From: Methylococcus capsulatus str. Texas = ATCC 19069 | GTDB taxonomy: Bacteria > Pseudomonadota > Gammaproteobacteria > Methylococcales > Methylococcaceae | Assembly (NCBI RefSeq): GCF_000424685.1 | Contig: NZ_AUKJ01000018.1 | Location: forward strand, 1 to 64,000 | DNA length: 64,000 nucleotides | Direction of reading: 5' to 3' | Part shown: in pieces, positions 34,687 through 44,087 of the stretch | Layout of the letters: each line of letters starts with the position of its first letter | Numbering within the stretch: position 1 is the first letter of the stretch | Position numbers and translations under genes: made by a program | The notes under the pieces: generated by a model | What the model was told of the DNA's origin: nothing | What the model saw: only the letters and a program-made list of their open reading frames with translations | Database searches by the model: none

Positions 34687-35131
34687 TCCTCTCCCCAGAC
34701 TTGCGATGCCATCCAGGCGCCGATGCCTCGCTGGCTTCCTTGAAATTCAATGGCCTGACTCGAACCTCGATGGCACTGAATGCCAGCGCCGTACCGGTAG
34801 GGCCTGCAACTCACGCTGCCGAGGCCGCAATACCTCGGCGTCGAATTCCCCACCGGACGGCCGCGACTCGCCGGAATCGCGAACCGCGACGGCGGCTCCT
34901 GCGGGCTGCCCACGCACCGTAAACCAGAGAGCCGATGAGCGTTCTGTTTGTCTCTAATGTAACAAAACTCTGGAAACACGGGGTACAGCGGTGCCCTCCA
35001 GACCGTCCACCGCGGCAGTACAGGCGGCCAGGCAAAGGGGGAGCAGAATCGAAGGGATTGGGCGATTCATGACAAGGGTGGATGGACAACCCGGTGACGG
35101 GACAGTGTACCGACACGGCGTGAGGGTTCAT

Positions 35132-35178
35132 GCCGGGCTCTCGTGCCCGGCGCCCTCGGGGTCGATGCATGAATCGAC
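35132..35178. repeat. Two adjacent small hairpins
   Basis: GCCGGGC (35132-35138) with GCCCGGC (35145-35151), a perfect 7-bp stem with a 6-base loop, and GTCGAT (35161-35166) with ATCGAC (35173-35178), a perfect 6-bp stem with a 6-base loop. They could structure a leader RNA or be chance. Confidence 0.35.
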
Positions 35179-35254
35179 AGGAAAGCCGGTTTGCCCGGGT
35201 GGCGCCCGAAGGGTTCGGCATGGGGATGCGCCGAACGAATACCGCTCCTGGGGG

Positions 35255-35336
35255 AGAATTAAAGCAAAGGGGCTGCGACTTTCGGGCCGACCGGCAAACC
35301 TCATTTGACCCCGCCGCTCTGGAGCGCTTTAATTCT
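35255..35336. repeat. 11-bp inverted repeat, 60-bp spacing
   Basis: AGAATTAAAGC (35255-35265) and its exact reverse complement GCTTTAATTCT (35326-35336) bracket a 60-bp GC-rich segment. The arms are AT-rich in a GC-rich region. Could be a relic of a small mobile element or paired regulator sites upstream of the Bat operon. Confidence 0.4.
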
Positions 35337-35408
35337 TTCTCACCGAGGCATCGAGCCCCTGCCGAATTCCGCTTCGTACCGCGTTCCGCCTCTTCCACTC
35401 CGCATCCG

Positions 35409-36350
35409 ATGAGCAGTATGCCACACCCGGCTGGCCCTACCGCCGACCTGGTCCGCCCTTCGCTGGCCGGGCTGATCCGCCTGAACCATCCGGCCTCCGG
35501 CATCGGGCTGTACCGGATCGCGGTGAAGGCGGTGGAGAGCGGCGGCTACCTGTCACGCTTCAAGGCCCGCGGCATGGAATTCGCGGAATCCCGCCCCTAT
35601 GCCCCGGGCGACGACGTTCGCAACCTAGACTGGCGGGTCACGGCGCGGACCGGCCGGACCCACACCAAGCTGTTCCGGGAAGAACGCGAGCGGCCGGTGA
35701 TGCTGTCGGTGGACTACCGCGCGGCGATGTGGTTCGCCACCCGCGGGGCGTTCAAATCGGTGCGCGTCGCTCAGCTCGCTTCCCTCCTGGCCTGGAGCGC
35801 AAGCCACCACGGCGACCGGGTGGGCGGCCAGATCTTTTCCGATCACGGCTGCAGCGAGTTCAAGCCAGAGCACGGCCAGCGCGGGGTGCTTCGCCTCATC
35901 CGGCAGCTGGCGGAGGCGCAGGCTCCGGCGTTGCCGGCAACGGCGTCCGAAACCGTACCGGCCATGGCCATGAAGCACTTACAGCAGCACGCGAAACCGG
36001 GGACTTTGGTGTTCGTGCTCAGCGACTTCCGCGGCTTCGACGCCGCCGCGCAGACCGCCTTGAGTGCCCTGGCGCGGCATTCCTCGGTGGTGTTGGTGTT
36101 CGTGTACGATCCTCTGGAGGCGGAATTGCCGAAATCCGGCCATTTCCGGGTCAGCGACACGGTCCGGGAAACGGCCTTCGACGCCGGCCGCCGCAGCGCC
36201 GAGCGCTGGCGCGCGAAATTCGAAACGCGCCGCGGCGCACTGGAGCGTTTCGCCCGCGGCCGCGGCATGCGCTGGCTCGAATGTTCCACCGCCGACGATC
36301 CGCTGGCTTTCCTGCAGCGGTCGCTGCGCGCCTCGTCGAAAACACGCTGA
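35409..36350 (+). CDS. DUF58 protein of Bat operon
   Basis: Soluble protein of 313 residues of the DUF58 family, first gene of a Bat-type operon. It contains FKARGMEFAESRPYAPGDDVRNLDWRVTARTGRTHTKLFREERERPVMLSVD, the DUF58 signature, within a VWA-like fold (VFVLSDFRGFD near 280 of the ORF reading). The start is ATG 35409 or ATG 35418; longer in-frame readings upstream lack family character. DUF58 genes normally follow a MoxR AAA ATPase; none is adjacent here. Next gene starts 4 bp downstream. Confidence 0.9.
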   Translation: MSSMPHPAGPTADLVRPSLAGLIRLNHPASGIGLYRIAVKAVESGGYLSRFKARGMEFAESRPYAPGDDVRNLDWRVTARTGRTHTKLFREERERPVMLSVDYRAAMWFATRGAFKSVRVAQLASLLAWSASHHGDRVGGQIFSDHGCSEFKPEHGQRGVLRLIRQLAEAQAPALPATASETVPAMAMKHLQQHAKPGTLVFVLSDFRGFDAAAQTALSALARHSSVVLVFVYDPLEAELPKSGHFRVSDTVRETAFDAGRRSAERWRAKFETRRGALERFARGRGMRWLECSTADDPLAFLQRSLRASSKTR

Positions 36351-36354
36351 GAGC

Positions 36355-36831
36355 ATGGAACAGCAGCTCGATCTCCGTGACATCCATCTGCCCCCGCCGG
36401 TCGGCGGGTGGCCTCCAGCGCCCGGCTGGTACCTGGCGCCGCTGCTCGTCCTGGCGCTGATCCTGACCCTGTGGATCGCATGGCGGCGCCTCATCCGCAA
36501 CCCGTTCCGGGCGGCACTGCTGCGCGAGCTGGCCGTAATCGAGGCATCGGACGAGCTCGAACCGGCCGAGAAGATCGCGCGGGTCTCGATCCTGCTGCGG
36601 CGCGCCTGCCTCACACTCTATCCGCGTGAGGACGTGGCGGGATTGACCGGCCCGGCGTGGCTGGAACGGCTGGACGCCGTATTGGGCGGTCGCCAGTTCC
36701 GCGATGGCCCCGGCCGCTGCCTGATCGACGCTCCTTACCGCCCCGGCGGCGCAGTGCAACTGGATGTCCTGTTTGCCCTCTGCCGGAGCTGGGCGCGCAA
36801 ACTTCCCCGATCCCGGCGATACCCGCCCTGA
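36355..36831 (+). CDS. DUF4381 membrane protein of Bat operon
   Basis: Protein of 158 residues: a short N-terminal LRDIHLPPPVGGWPPAPGWY, one membrane span (LAPLLVLALILTLWIAW) and a cytoplasmic helical domain (AEKIARVSILLRRACLTLYP...VAGLTGPAWLERLD). This is the DUF4381 pattern found between DUF58 and BatA. Starts 4 bp after the DUF58 stop and ends 11 bp before batA. Confidence 0.9.
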   Translation: MEQQLDLRDIHLPPPVGGWPPAPGWYLAPLLVLALILTLWIAWRRLIRNPFRAALLRELAVIEASDELEPAEKIARVSILLRRACLTLYPREDVAGLTGPAWLERLDAVLGGRQFRDGPGRCLIDAPYRPGGAVQLDVLFALCRSWARKLPRSRRYPP

Positions 36832-36842
36832 GCTTCACTGCC

Positions 36843-37829
36843 ATGTTCGAATTCGCCTGGCCTCTGCTGTTCCTCGTCCTGCCCGCGCCGCTCCTCGTGC
36901 ATCGGTTCTGGAAACCCGCGCCGCGCGGCGGCGAAGCAGCGCTGCGGGTTGCTTTCGCCGGCGAGTTCGCCGATCTGGGAGCCGCGGGGAGCACGATGCC
37001 GGGCAGCCGCGCGCCCCTGATCCTGGCCGTGGTGGGCTGGCTACTGCTGGTGGCCGCCGCCGCCCGCCCGCAGTGGCTGGGCGAACCGATCGAGCAGACC
37101 GTGAGCGGGCGCGACCTGATGCTGGCGGTGGACTTGTCTGGCAGCATGGACATCGAGGATTTCGTGGTCGACGGGGAGGTTTCCAACCGGCTCGAGGCGG
37201 TCAAGCGGGTCGCGAGCGCTTTCATCGAACGCCGCAGCGGCGACCGGATCGGTCTGATCCTGTTCGGCGAACAGGCCTATCTCCAGGTGCCGCTCACCTT
37301 CGACCGCAAGACCGTCGAGAAGCTGCTCGATGAGGCGGCGATCGGCCTGGCCGGCGACAAGACCGCGATCGGCGATGCCATCGGCCTGGCGATCAAGCGC
37401 CTGCGCGACAACCCGGCCGACCAGCGGGTGCTGATCCTGCTCAGCGACGGCGCCAACACCGCCGGCCAGGTCCAGCCGCTGCAGGCCGCCGAGCTGGCGG
37501 CGCGGGAAGGGCTGAAGATCTACACCATCGGCGTCGGCGCGGACGAAATGATCGTGCGCGACTTTTTCGGCACCCGCCGGGTCAATCCGTCCGAGGACCT
37601 GGACGAGGCCGCGATGACCGCCATCGCGGAGAAGACCGGGGGACGCTATTTCCGCGCCCGCAATACCGAGGAATTGGACAGGATCTACGCCCTGCTGGAC
37701 CGACTCGAACCCATCGCGCGTGATGCCCGCTATTTCCGCCCCCGGGACGAACTCTATCCCTGGCCGCTGGGACTCGGGCTGCTGGCCGGTGCCGGTGCGT
37801 TGTGGCTGCGCGGGAGGAACGCCACGTGA
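36843..37829 (+). CDS. batA: BatA-like VWA membrane protein
   Basis: Protein of 328 residues with N-terminal spans (WPLLFLVLPAPLLVH and LILAVVGWLLLVAAA), a periplasm- or cytoplasm-facing von Willebrand A domain with intact MIDAS (DLSGSM, Asp97-Ser99-Ser101; later GDKTAIGDAIGLA and LSDGANTAG), and a C-terminal span. BatA-type proteins associate with MoxR ATPases and are linked to envelope stress tolerance. Stop overlaps the next start (GTGA). Confidence 0.92.
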   Translation: MFEFAWPLLFLVLPAPLLVHRFWKPAPRGGEAALRVAFAGEFADLGAAGSTMPGSRAPLILAVVGWLLLVAAAARPQWLGEPIEQTVSGRDLMLAVDLSGSMDIEDFVVDGEVSNRLEAVKRVASAFIERRSGDRIGLILFGEQAYLQVPLTFDRKTVEKLLDEAAIGLAGDKTAIGDAIGLAIKRLRDNPADQRVLILLSDGANTAGQVQPLQAAELAAREGLKIYTIGVGADEMIVRDFFGTRRVNPSEDLDEAAMTAIAEKTGGRYFRARNTEELDRIYALLDRLEPIARDARYFRPRDELYPWPLGLGLLAGAGALWLRGRNAT

Positions 37830-39616
37830 CGGAGTTTCATTTCCTGCGTCCGCTCTGGCTGCTGGCCTGGATTCCCCTGATGCTGGCACTCGGTTACTGG
37901 TATCGCCGCAGCCAGGGCGGAGGCGACTGGGCCAAGATTTGCGACGAGGTGCTACTGCCTCATCTGTTGACCGGTACGCCGGGGCGGAACGGCAAGCTGC
38001 CGTGGTGGCTGGGTACGATCGTCGGCGCCCTGGCGATCCTGGCAGCGGCCGGCCCCACGTGGGAACGCCAGCCGATGCCGGCCTTCCGAAACCAGTCGGC
38101 ATTGGTGATCGCGCTGGAGCTGTCTCCGGCGGTGGACGCGACGGACCTTCGACCCTCCCGCCTCACCCGGTTGCGCTACGCGGTCACCGACCTGCTGAAA
38201 CGCCGCAAGGACGGCCAGACGGCACTGCTCGTCTACGGCGGTGATGCTTTCACGGTCACGCCGTTGACCGACGACGTCGACACCATCGACGCCCAGCTTC
38301 CGGCCCTGAGCTCCGATCTGGTACCGGCCACCGGCCACGATGCCGGCCGGGCGCTGACACTGGCCGCGCAGCTCCTGCGCGATGCCGGTTTCCGCCACGG
38401 CGACATTCTGCTAGCCGCGGTCCGGGCGGACCCGGCGGCCGCGGAGCTGGCAGCGGAACTGCACGGCGAAGGCTTCCGGATTTCGGTACTGGGGGTCGGT
38501 ACCGAAGCGGGCGCCCCCATACCGCTGCGAAACGGTGGCTTCCGCAAAGGAGCCAGCGGCGAAATCGAACTGTCGCGCCTGGATGCGCCTGCGCTGCGCG
38601 AACTGGCGGCCCAGGGCGGCGGGCGTTACCTCGAATTGAACTCCGGCGCCGCGACCACCGATGCCCTCACCACCTTCTTCGAACAAAACGCCCGCCGCCA
38701 CGAGGACAGGGAGGCGGCCAGCGAGCTGGAGCTGTGGGAAGACCGCGGCCCCTGGCTGCTCCTGCTGGTCTTGCCTTTGGCGGCCCTGGGCTTCCGTCGC
38801 GGCTGGCTCGCCGCGCTGGTGCTTGCATTGCCCTGGCCTGACCCCGCCCACGCACTGGACTGGCAGGGGCTCTGGAAGACGCCGGACCAGCGGGCGGCGG
38901 AAGCCTTCGAAGCCGGACGATTCGACCAGGCCGCCACCGGCTTTCACGACCCGGCCTGGAAGAGCGCTGCCGAGTACCGCGCCGGCAAATACGAGGAAGC
39001 GGCGCGGGCGCTGGAAGGACTGGATGGCGCCGACGCCGCTTACAACCGGGGCAACGCGCTGGCGAAAGCAGGCAGGCTCGAGGAGGCACTGGAAGCCTAC
39101 GAACAGGCCGAACGGCTCGCCCCCGACGACGAAGACATTCGCCACAACCGCGCAGTCGTGGAAGACGCACTGAAGCGACGGGAACAGCAGAAACAGCCAT
39201 CCGGTTCCCATGACCGGGACCAGAATCCGAAGGACGATCAGCAACAGGATCCGAACGACCGCGGCAGAGATTCGCCGGAACGACGGCCAGACCCGTCCGA
39301 GGAAGAATCCAGACCAAACGAAACACCACCCGAGCCGCCGCCCGGCCAGAAAGACGGTGAACGGCAAACCCCCGAGCCGGAAGCACCGGACCAAACCCAT
39401 GGTGCATCGCCGACCCCCCAGTCCGGCGAGCCACCGGCGGAAGAACGAGAAACCCAGGAAAAGCCGATGCAGCAATCCGAATCCCAGACCGAGCAGGAAA
39501 AGGAGCAGGCCACCGAACAATGGCTCAAACGCATCCCGGACGACCCCGGCGGCCTGCTGCGGCGCAAATTCCTTTACCAGTATCGGCAACGCCAGCAGGG
39601 CACGGGAGGGCAGTGA
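37826..39616 (+). CDS. batB: BatB/BatC fusion: VWA plus TPR protein
   Basis: Protein of 596 residues from GTG 37826, overlapping the batA stop. Residues 1-330 are BatB-like: two N-terminal spans, a VWA domain and a further span (PWLLLLVLPLAALGF). Residues about 345-455 carry TPR helices (AAEAFEAGRFDQAATGF, ALAKAGRLEEALEAYEQAERLAPDD), as in separate BatC proteins. The last 140 residues are a very polar Gln/Glu/Pro/Asp-rich tail. The MIDAS core reads ELSPA (98-102) instead of DxSxS, so metal-dependent ligand binding is probably lost in this VWA. Confidence 0.9.
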   Translation: MTEFHFLRPLWLLAWIPLMLALGYWYRRSQGGGDWAKICDEVLLPHLLTGTPGRNGKLPWWLGTIVGALAILAAAGPTWERQPMPAFRNQSALVIALELSPAVDATDLRPSRLTRLRYAVTDLLKRRKDGQTALLVYGGDAFTVTPLTDDVDTIDAQLPALSSDLVPATGHDAGRALTLAAQLLRDAGFRHGDILLAAVRADPAAAELAAELHGEGFRISVLGVGTEAGAPIPLRNGGFRKGASGEIELSRLDAPALRELAAQGGGRYLELNSGAATTDALTTFFEQNARRHEDREAASELELWEDRGPWLLLLVLPLAALGFRRGWLAALVLALPWPDPAHALDWQGLWKTPDQRAAEAFEAGRFDQAATGFHDPAWKSAAEYRAGKYEEAARALEGLDGADAAYNRGNALAKAGRLEEALEAYEQAERLAPDDEDIRHNRAVVEDALKRREQQKQPSGSHDRDQNPKDDQQQDPNDRGRDSPERRPDPSEEESRPNETPPEPPPGQKDGERQTPEPEAPDQTHGASPTPQSGEPPAEERETQEKPMQQSESQTEQEKEQATEQWLKRIPDDPGGLLRRKFLYQYRQRQQGTGGQ

Positions 39617-39618
39617 GC

Positions 39619-41406
39619 ATGGCGGCACGAGGCTTGCGCGCATGGGGCCCGCTCATCCTTGGCCTACTGCTTTGGCTGGGCTGGAGCGGCGCCGTCCTGG
39701 CAACGGAGATCATCGTCACAGCCGACCGCGAGCCAGTCTCCGTCGACGAGTCCTTCAACCTCACCTTCAGCGCCGACGAATCGCCGGACGGTGAGCCGGA
39801 CTTCACGCCGCTGAGCCGGGATTTCCGGGTACTGAGCCAAAGTCAGAACAGCCAGATCTCGATGGTCAACGGCAAGGTCAGCCGCACCTTCGAATGGACC
39901 GTCACGGTCGTCGCCAAGCAGGCCGGCACACTGACCGTGCCGCCCATCGCCTTCGGCGACGACCGCTCCAAGCCCTTGACGGTGACGGTCACCGATCGGC
40001 CGGCGCCGGGACCGGCGGGTAGTGCGGGCGACGACGCGTTGCTGATCGAAGTCGACGTCTCGCCGAAGAACCCGTACGTCCAGGCGCAGGTGATCTACAC
40101 GGTGCGGGTGCTCTACCGGACCCGTCTGGGCGGCGCCCGGTTGAGCCCCTTGGAGATTCCCGATGCGCTGGTGCAGCAGCTGGGAGACAAACACAATTAC
40201 TCGACGGAACGCAACGGCGCGACCTACTCGGCGACCGAAATCCGCTATGCGATCTTCCCGCAGAAGAGCGGCCCCCTGCTCATCCCGCCGCTGACCCTGG
40301 ACGCCGAAGTACAGGCCAGCGGACGGGGCGGCTTCAACCCGTTCTTCGGCCGGCCGATGAAGACCGTTAGCCTGCGTTCCAAGGCCATAGAGCTGCAGGT
40401 GCGGCCGGCACCCGCCGCATTTTCCGGCAAGCACTGGCTACCCGCGCAAAACGTGACGCTGGAGGAGACCTTGTCACCCGATACCGGTCGGATAGAGACT
40501 GGCCAGCCGCTCACCCGCACCCTCACGCTCAGGGCGCAAGGGGCCACCGTGGGGGTGCTGCCGGAACTCGGCCTGGCGGGACTGCCGGAGGACATCCGGC
40601 GCTATCCCGATCAGCCGGCCCTCGACGAGCAGCGGCAAGGCACGGGGCTCCTCAGCACCCGCCAGGAGAAGACGGCCCTGGTCCCCGACAGACCGGGCCG
40701 CTACCTCCTTCCCGCCATCGAGGTGCCGTGGTGGAACACCGCGGCCGAAAGAATGGAAGTGGCCCGTCTTCCCGAACGCGAGATCGAAGTCGCCGCAGGT
40801 GCTGCAGCGCCGATCCAGCCGGTCCCGGAACCGACGCCTGCATCCGCACAGGAGACGGCAGGTACCCCGCCCGTCAAGGGCGGCGAACCAGAAAGCGGCC
40901 GAGCGGACTCGCCGATCTGGTTCTGGCTCTGCCTCTTCCTCGCCGGAGGATGGCTGATCACCGCCGGCCTGTGGTGGCGAACGGCCCGGTGGAGCCAGGA
41001 GAAAACCGTCATGAAGCCATCGGAATCCCCGCAGCTTTCCGGTTCACGGCTCATGCGCGAACTGAAGGAGGCCTGTGCCGCCAACGATCCAGGCCGTGCC
41101 CGCCGGGCCCTGCTCGACTGGGCCGCGCAGCGCTGGCCCGACTGTGACGCTTCGCTGGAAGGGATTGCCGGACACTCCCAAGGCGAGCTCAAGCACGCCG
41201 TCCAAGCACTCGGCCGGGCGCTTTATGGATATCCCCGGACGGAATGGAACGGTGCGGCCTTGTGGGCCGCGATCGTCACCACCGATCTCGGCAAAGCCAG
41301 AGCGGAGAACCGCGGTCCGGTCGCGCTCGCCCCCCTGCATCCGCCGGCCCAGGCCAGTCCTCAGAGCGGCGCGCGGCGGCCGAATGCCCTGTCAATGACC
41401 CAGTAG
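39619..41406 (+). CDS. batD: BatD-like oxygen-tolerance family protein
   Basis: Protein of 595 residues: signal peptide (1-30), long beta-sandwich periplasmic region (SVDESFNLTFSAD, RVLSQSQNSQISMVNGKVSRTFEWTVTV, PLLIPPLTLDAEV) characteristic of BatD, one membrane span near 433-452 (FWLCLFLAGGWLITAGLWW) and a cytoplasmic helical tail. ATG 39619 lies 8 bases after GGGAGGG; a GTG 6 bases upstream is too close to that site. It closes the Bat operon and its last 46 bp overlap a convergent small gene. Confidence 0.92.
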   Translation: MAARGLRAWGPLILGLLLWLGWSGAVLATEIIVTADREPVSVDESFNLTFSADESPDGEPDFTPLSRDFRVLSQSQNSQISMVNGKVSRTFEWTVTVVAKQAGTLTVPPIAFGDDRSKPLTVTVTDRPAPGPAGSAGDDALLIEVDVSPKNPYVQAQVIYTVRVLYRTRLGGARLSPLEIPDALVQQLGDKHNYSTERNGATYSATEIRYAIFPQKSGPLLIPPLTLDAEVQASGRGGFNPFFGRPMKTVSLRSKAIELQVRPAPAAFSGKHWLPAQNVTLEETLSPDTGRIETGQPLTRTLTLRAQGATVGVLPELGLAGLPEDIRRYPDQPALDEQRQGTGLLSTRQEKTALVPDRPGRYLLPAIEVPWWNTAAERMEVARLPEREIEVAAGAAAPIQPVPEPTPASAQETAGTPPVKGGEPESGRADSPIWFWLCLFLAGGWLITAGLWWRTARWSQEKTVMKPSESPQLSGSRLMRELKEACAANDPGRARRALLDWAAQRWPDCDASLEGIAGHSQGELKHAVQALGRALYGYPRTEWNGAALWAAIVTTDLGKARAENRGPVALAPLHPPAQASPQSGARRPNALSMTQ

Positions 41407-41561
41407 AGCGCATGGGTCAGCAGGAAGCCCAACATAAAGCCGCCGATGAAAAACTCGGAAGCATGGTGACCGAAATGCCCTCCGAGCAGTTTGCCCACCA
41501 GGAAACCGGCGAGCAAGGCCAGCCCCACGCGGAGGCGATGAAAAATATCCCGTGTGGTCAT
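41361..41561 (-). CDS. Small two-span membrane protein, unknown
   Basis: Predicted protein of 66 residues: RLRVGLALLAGFLVGKLLGG and FFIGGFMLGFLLTHALYWVIDR form two plausible membrane helices flanked by charged residues (DR, RR). Composition looks like a real small membrane protein, not a shadow. It overlaps the 3' end of batD by 46 bp and lies in the batD-argS gap. No family recognised. Confidence 0.5.
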   Translation of the reverse strand: MTTRDIFHRLRVGLALLAGFLVGKLLGGHFGHHASEFFIGGFMLGFLLTHALYWVIDRAFGRRAPL

Positions 41562-41676
41562 GACGATTGATCATCTCCGATGGTGAAAGACCTGCCCGTC
41601 GTATTGGGCGGCAGGCGTGCCTTTATAGGATAATAATCGCTTTTTCACCATTCTCCCTTTGTCCGGCTCCCCGTTC

Positions 41677-43437
41677 ATGAAAAAGCGTCTGGAAACCCTG
41701 CTCCGTAGTGCGCTGGAGCGACTCAAAACAGCCGGCGACCTCCCCGCCGACCAGGAAGTACCTCTTCAGATCGAACGCACCCGTGATCCGGCGCACGGCG
41801 ATTTCGCGGCCAACACCGCCATGCTGTTGGCCAAATCCGCCCGTTGCGACCCGCGGCGGCTGGCGGAAAAAATCCGCGCCGCACTGCCCGAGGACCCGGC
41901 GGTCATCCGCACCGAAATCGCGGGCCCCGGCTTCATCAACTTCTTCCTGGATGCGATCGCCCAGCACCGGGTCATCGCCGATATACACGGTCAGGGTCCC
42001 GGCTTCGGCCGCAGCAGCATCGGTGCGGGACAGCGGGTGCAGGTCGAATTCGTGTCCGCCAATCCCACCGGCCCCCTCCACGTCGGCCATGGCCGCGGCG
42101 CCGCCTATGGCGCCGTCGTCGCCGACCTGCTCGAAGCGGCGGGTTTCGACGTCCACCGGGAATACTACGTCAACGACGCCGGCCGGCAGATGGACATCCT
42201 GGCCGCCAGCGTCTGGCTGCGTTACCTGGAAAACTGCGGGGAAGTGCTGCCTTTTCCGGCCAACGGTTACCGCGGCGAATACGTCCGCGACATCGCCTCC
42301 GATCTTTACCGTACCCAGGGCGAGCGTTACCGGACGTCCGCCGACGAAGTCCTCTTGGGACTGCCGCCGGACGAGCCCCAGGGGGGAGATAAGGAGGAAT
42401 ATATCGACGCCGTGGTGAGCAAGTCGAAAAACCTCCTCGGCCCCGAGCGTTACTGCGAGGTGTTCAACGCCGGCCTGGACAGCATCCTCGACGACATCCG
42501 CGACGATCTGGGCGAATTCGGCACCCATTACCAGGAATGGTTCTCAGAACAGAGTCTCACCGAAACCGGAGCCGTGGAACGTGCCCTGGAAAGACTCAAG
42601 TCCTCGGGCTACGTCTATGAGAAGGACGGGGCGCAGTGGTTCGCTTCCACCCGGCTGGGCGACGAAAAGGACCGGGTCTTGGTGCGAGAGAACGGCCAGA
42701 CCACTTATTTCGCCTCCGACGTCGCCTATCACCTGAACAAGCTGGAACGCGGCTTCGACCGTATCGTCAACGTCTGGGGTGCCGACCATCACGGCTACAT
42801 CCCCCGCGTCAAGGCCGCCATCCAGGCACTGGGGGGCGATGCCAGCAAACTGGAGGTGCTGCTGGTACAGTTCGCCGTGCTGTACCGGGGTACGGAGCGG
42901 GTGCAGATGTCCACCCGCTCCGGGGAGTTCGTGACCCTCCGCCAGCTCCGCAACGAGGTCGGCAAGGATGCGGCACGCTTCTTCTATGTGATGCGCAAAT
43001 CCGACCAGCACATGGACTTCGATCTCAAGCTGGCCACCTCGCGAACCAACGAAAATCCCGTCTACTACGTGCAGTATGCCCATGCCCGGGTATGCAGCGT
43101 GTTCCGCCAGCTCGACGAGAAAGGCTGGGCACGGGATCTGGGGCGCGGGATGCGTCGTCTGGAAAGACTCTGCGAACCGCATGAGCTCACGCTGGTGGCC
43201 AGCCTCTCGCGCTACCCGGAAGTCGTGGAGCAGGCGGCGCTGCAATACGCCCCGCATCACCTGGTGCACTATCTGCGCGACCTCGCCGCGGAATTCCACG
43301 GCTACTATAATAGCTGTCAGTTCCTGGTCGAGGACGGCGACCTGCGAGATGCCCGTCTGAATCTGATCGATGCCGTACGGCAGGTCATCGCCAACGGTCT
43401 CGGCTTGCTGGGCGTGTCCGCTCCCGAAACCATGTAG
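41677..43437 (+). CDS. argS: Arginyl-tRNA synthetase
   Basis: Class I synthetase of 586 residues. HIGH motif variant HVGH within [20 protein letters not shown], the ArgRS N-terminal additional domain at the start ([14 protein letters not shown]), [26 protein letters not shown] and the C-terminal anticodon-binding DALR domain ([16 protein letters not shown] to the end). ATG 41677 yields MKKRLETLL, the usual start; TTG 41659 is an in-frame alternative. The SPOR protein starts 2 bp after the stop. Confidence 0.96.
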   Translation: MKKRLETLLRSALERLKTAGDLPADQEVPLQIERTRDPAHGDFAANTAMLLAKSARCDPRRLAEKIRAALPEDPAVIRTEIAGPGFINFFLDAIAQHRVIADIHGQGPGFGRSSIGAGQRVQVEFVSANPTGPLHVGHGRGAAYGAVVADLLEAAGFDVHREYYVNDAGRQMDILAASVWLRYLENCGEVLPFPANGYRGEYVRDIASDLYRTQGERYRTSADEVLLGLPPDEPQGGDKEEYIDAVVSKSKNLLGPERYCEVFNAGLDSILDDIRDDLGEFGTHYQEWFSEQSLTETGAVERALERLKSSGYVYEKDGAQWFASTRLGDEKDRVLVRENGQTTYFASDVAYHLNKLERGFDRIVNVWGADHHGYIPRVKAAIQALGGDASKLEVLLVQFAVLYRGTERVQMSTRSGEFVTLRQLRNEVGKDAARFFYVMRKSDQHMDFDLKLATSRTNENPVYYVQYAHARVCSVFRQLDEKGWARDLGRGMRRLERLCEPHELTLVASLSRYPEVVEQAALQYAPHHLVHYLRDLAAEFHGYYNSCQFLVEDGDLRDARLNLIDAVRQVIANGLGLLGVSAPETM

Positions 43438-43439
43438 CA

Positions 43440-44081
43440 ATGCCTAAGGATTACAAACACAGGGTTCCCGGTTACCGCCAGGCACGGCGCCGAGGCAAGC
43501 GGGGCTGGCTGGCGGCGGGCATCGTCGTGGTATGCCTCGCGGCCGGAGCCGGAACCTATGTCATCCTTTCCCGACAGGCCGAAACAGCCACGGTGAACCC
43601 TACGCCGGAAGCTCCCCCCCAGCCGGCGCCGGCGGTTCCCACAGGAACCGGGACCGAAGCCAGGCGTTTGGAAACGCCTGCCCCCACGGCCGTCAAGAAA
43701 GCCGCTCCCCCCCGCTTTACCTTCTACAAGATATTGTCGGAAAAGGAAGAAATCATCCCGGAAGCGGAAATCCGGACCATCAAGCGCGAGGAGGAACAGG
43801 GCAGGTCGCCGCCGGGTGGCGGCTACATCGTCCAGGCGGGATCCTACCGCTCGCGGCCCGATGCCGAAAAAATGCGTGCCGAACTGGCCAAGCTCAAGGT
43901 CAAAGCCCGGCTGGAGAGAGTCAAAATAGAAAACGTCGAATGGTTCCGCGTGAAGATCGGACCCTATGAGAATCTGGCCGAAGCCGACCGCCTGCGCACG
44001 ATCCTCAAAAAGAACGGGATCGACAGCGTGGTACAGAAAATGACACCCCGCCAGTCCCCCGCCCCCGCCGCGAAACATTGA
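43440..44081 (+). CDS. SPOR-domain cell division protein, FtsN-like
   Basis: Protein of 213 residues: short basic cytoplasmic tail (YRQARRRGKRG), one membrane span (WLAAGIVVVCLAAGAGTYVIL), a Pro/Ala-rich periplasmic linker and a C-terminal SPOR domain (GGYIVQAGSYRSRPDAEKMRAELAKL ... WFRVKIGPYENLAEADRLRTILKK). The SPOR domain binds denuded septal glycan. argS followed by an FtsN-like gene is a common gammaproteobacterial order, and the 2-bp gap indicates cotranscription. Confidence 0.9.
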   Translation: MPKDYKHRVPGYRQARRRGKRGWLAAGIVVVCLAAGAGTYVILSRQAETATVNPTPEAPPQPAPAVPTGTGTEARRLETPAPTAVKKAAPPRFTFYKILSEKEEIIPEAEIRTIKREEEQGRSPPGGGYIVQAGSYRSRPDAEKMRAELAKLKVKARLERVKIENVEWFRVKIGPYENLAEADRLRTILKKNGIDSVVQKMTPRQSPAPAAKH

Positions 44082-44087
44082 ACGGCT

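Larger units (their letters stand above)
34687..35408. other. 722-bp stretch without a convincing gene
   Basis: Lies between the divergent cyclic-di-GMP gene and the Bat operon. Open frames here (for example minus strand 34811-35503) are Arg/Ser/Pro-rich with no family character and are probably shadows. The stretch contains several small hairpins and an 11-bp inverted repeat, listed separately. Promoters for both flanking units should lie here, but no strong consensus is visible. Confidence 0.7.

Noticed and set aside
34687-35408. Cyclic-di-GMP riboswitch next to the GGDEF-EAL gene
   Set aside because: Small hairpins are present, but the conserved core sequences of known cyclic-di-GMP riboswitches are not visible.
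34811-35503. 230-codon minus-strand frame in the gap before the Bat operon
   Set aside because: Arg/Ser/Pro-rich, no motif, overlaps the DUF58 start; treated as non-coding.
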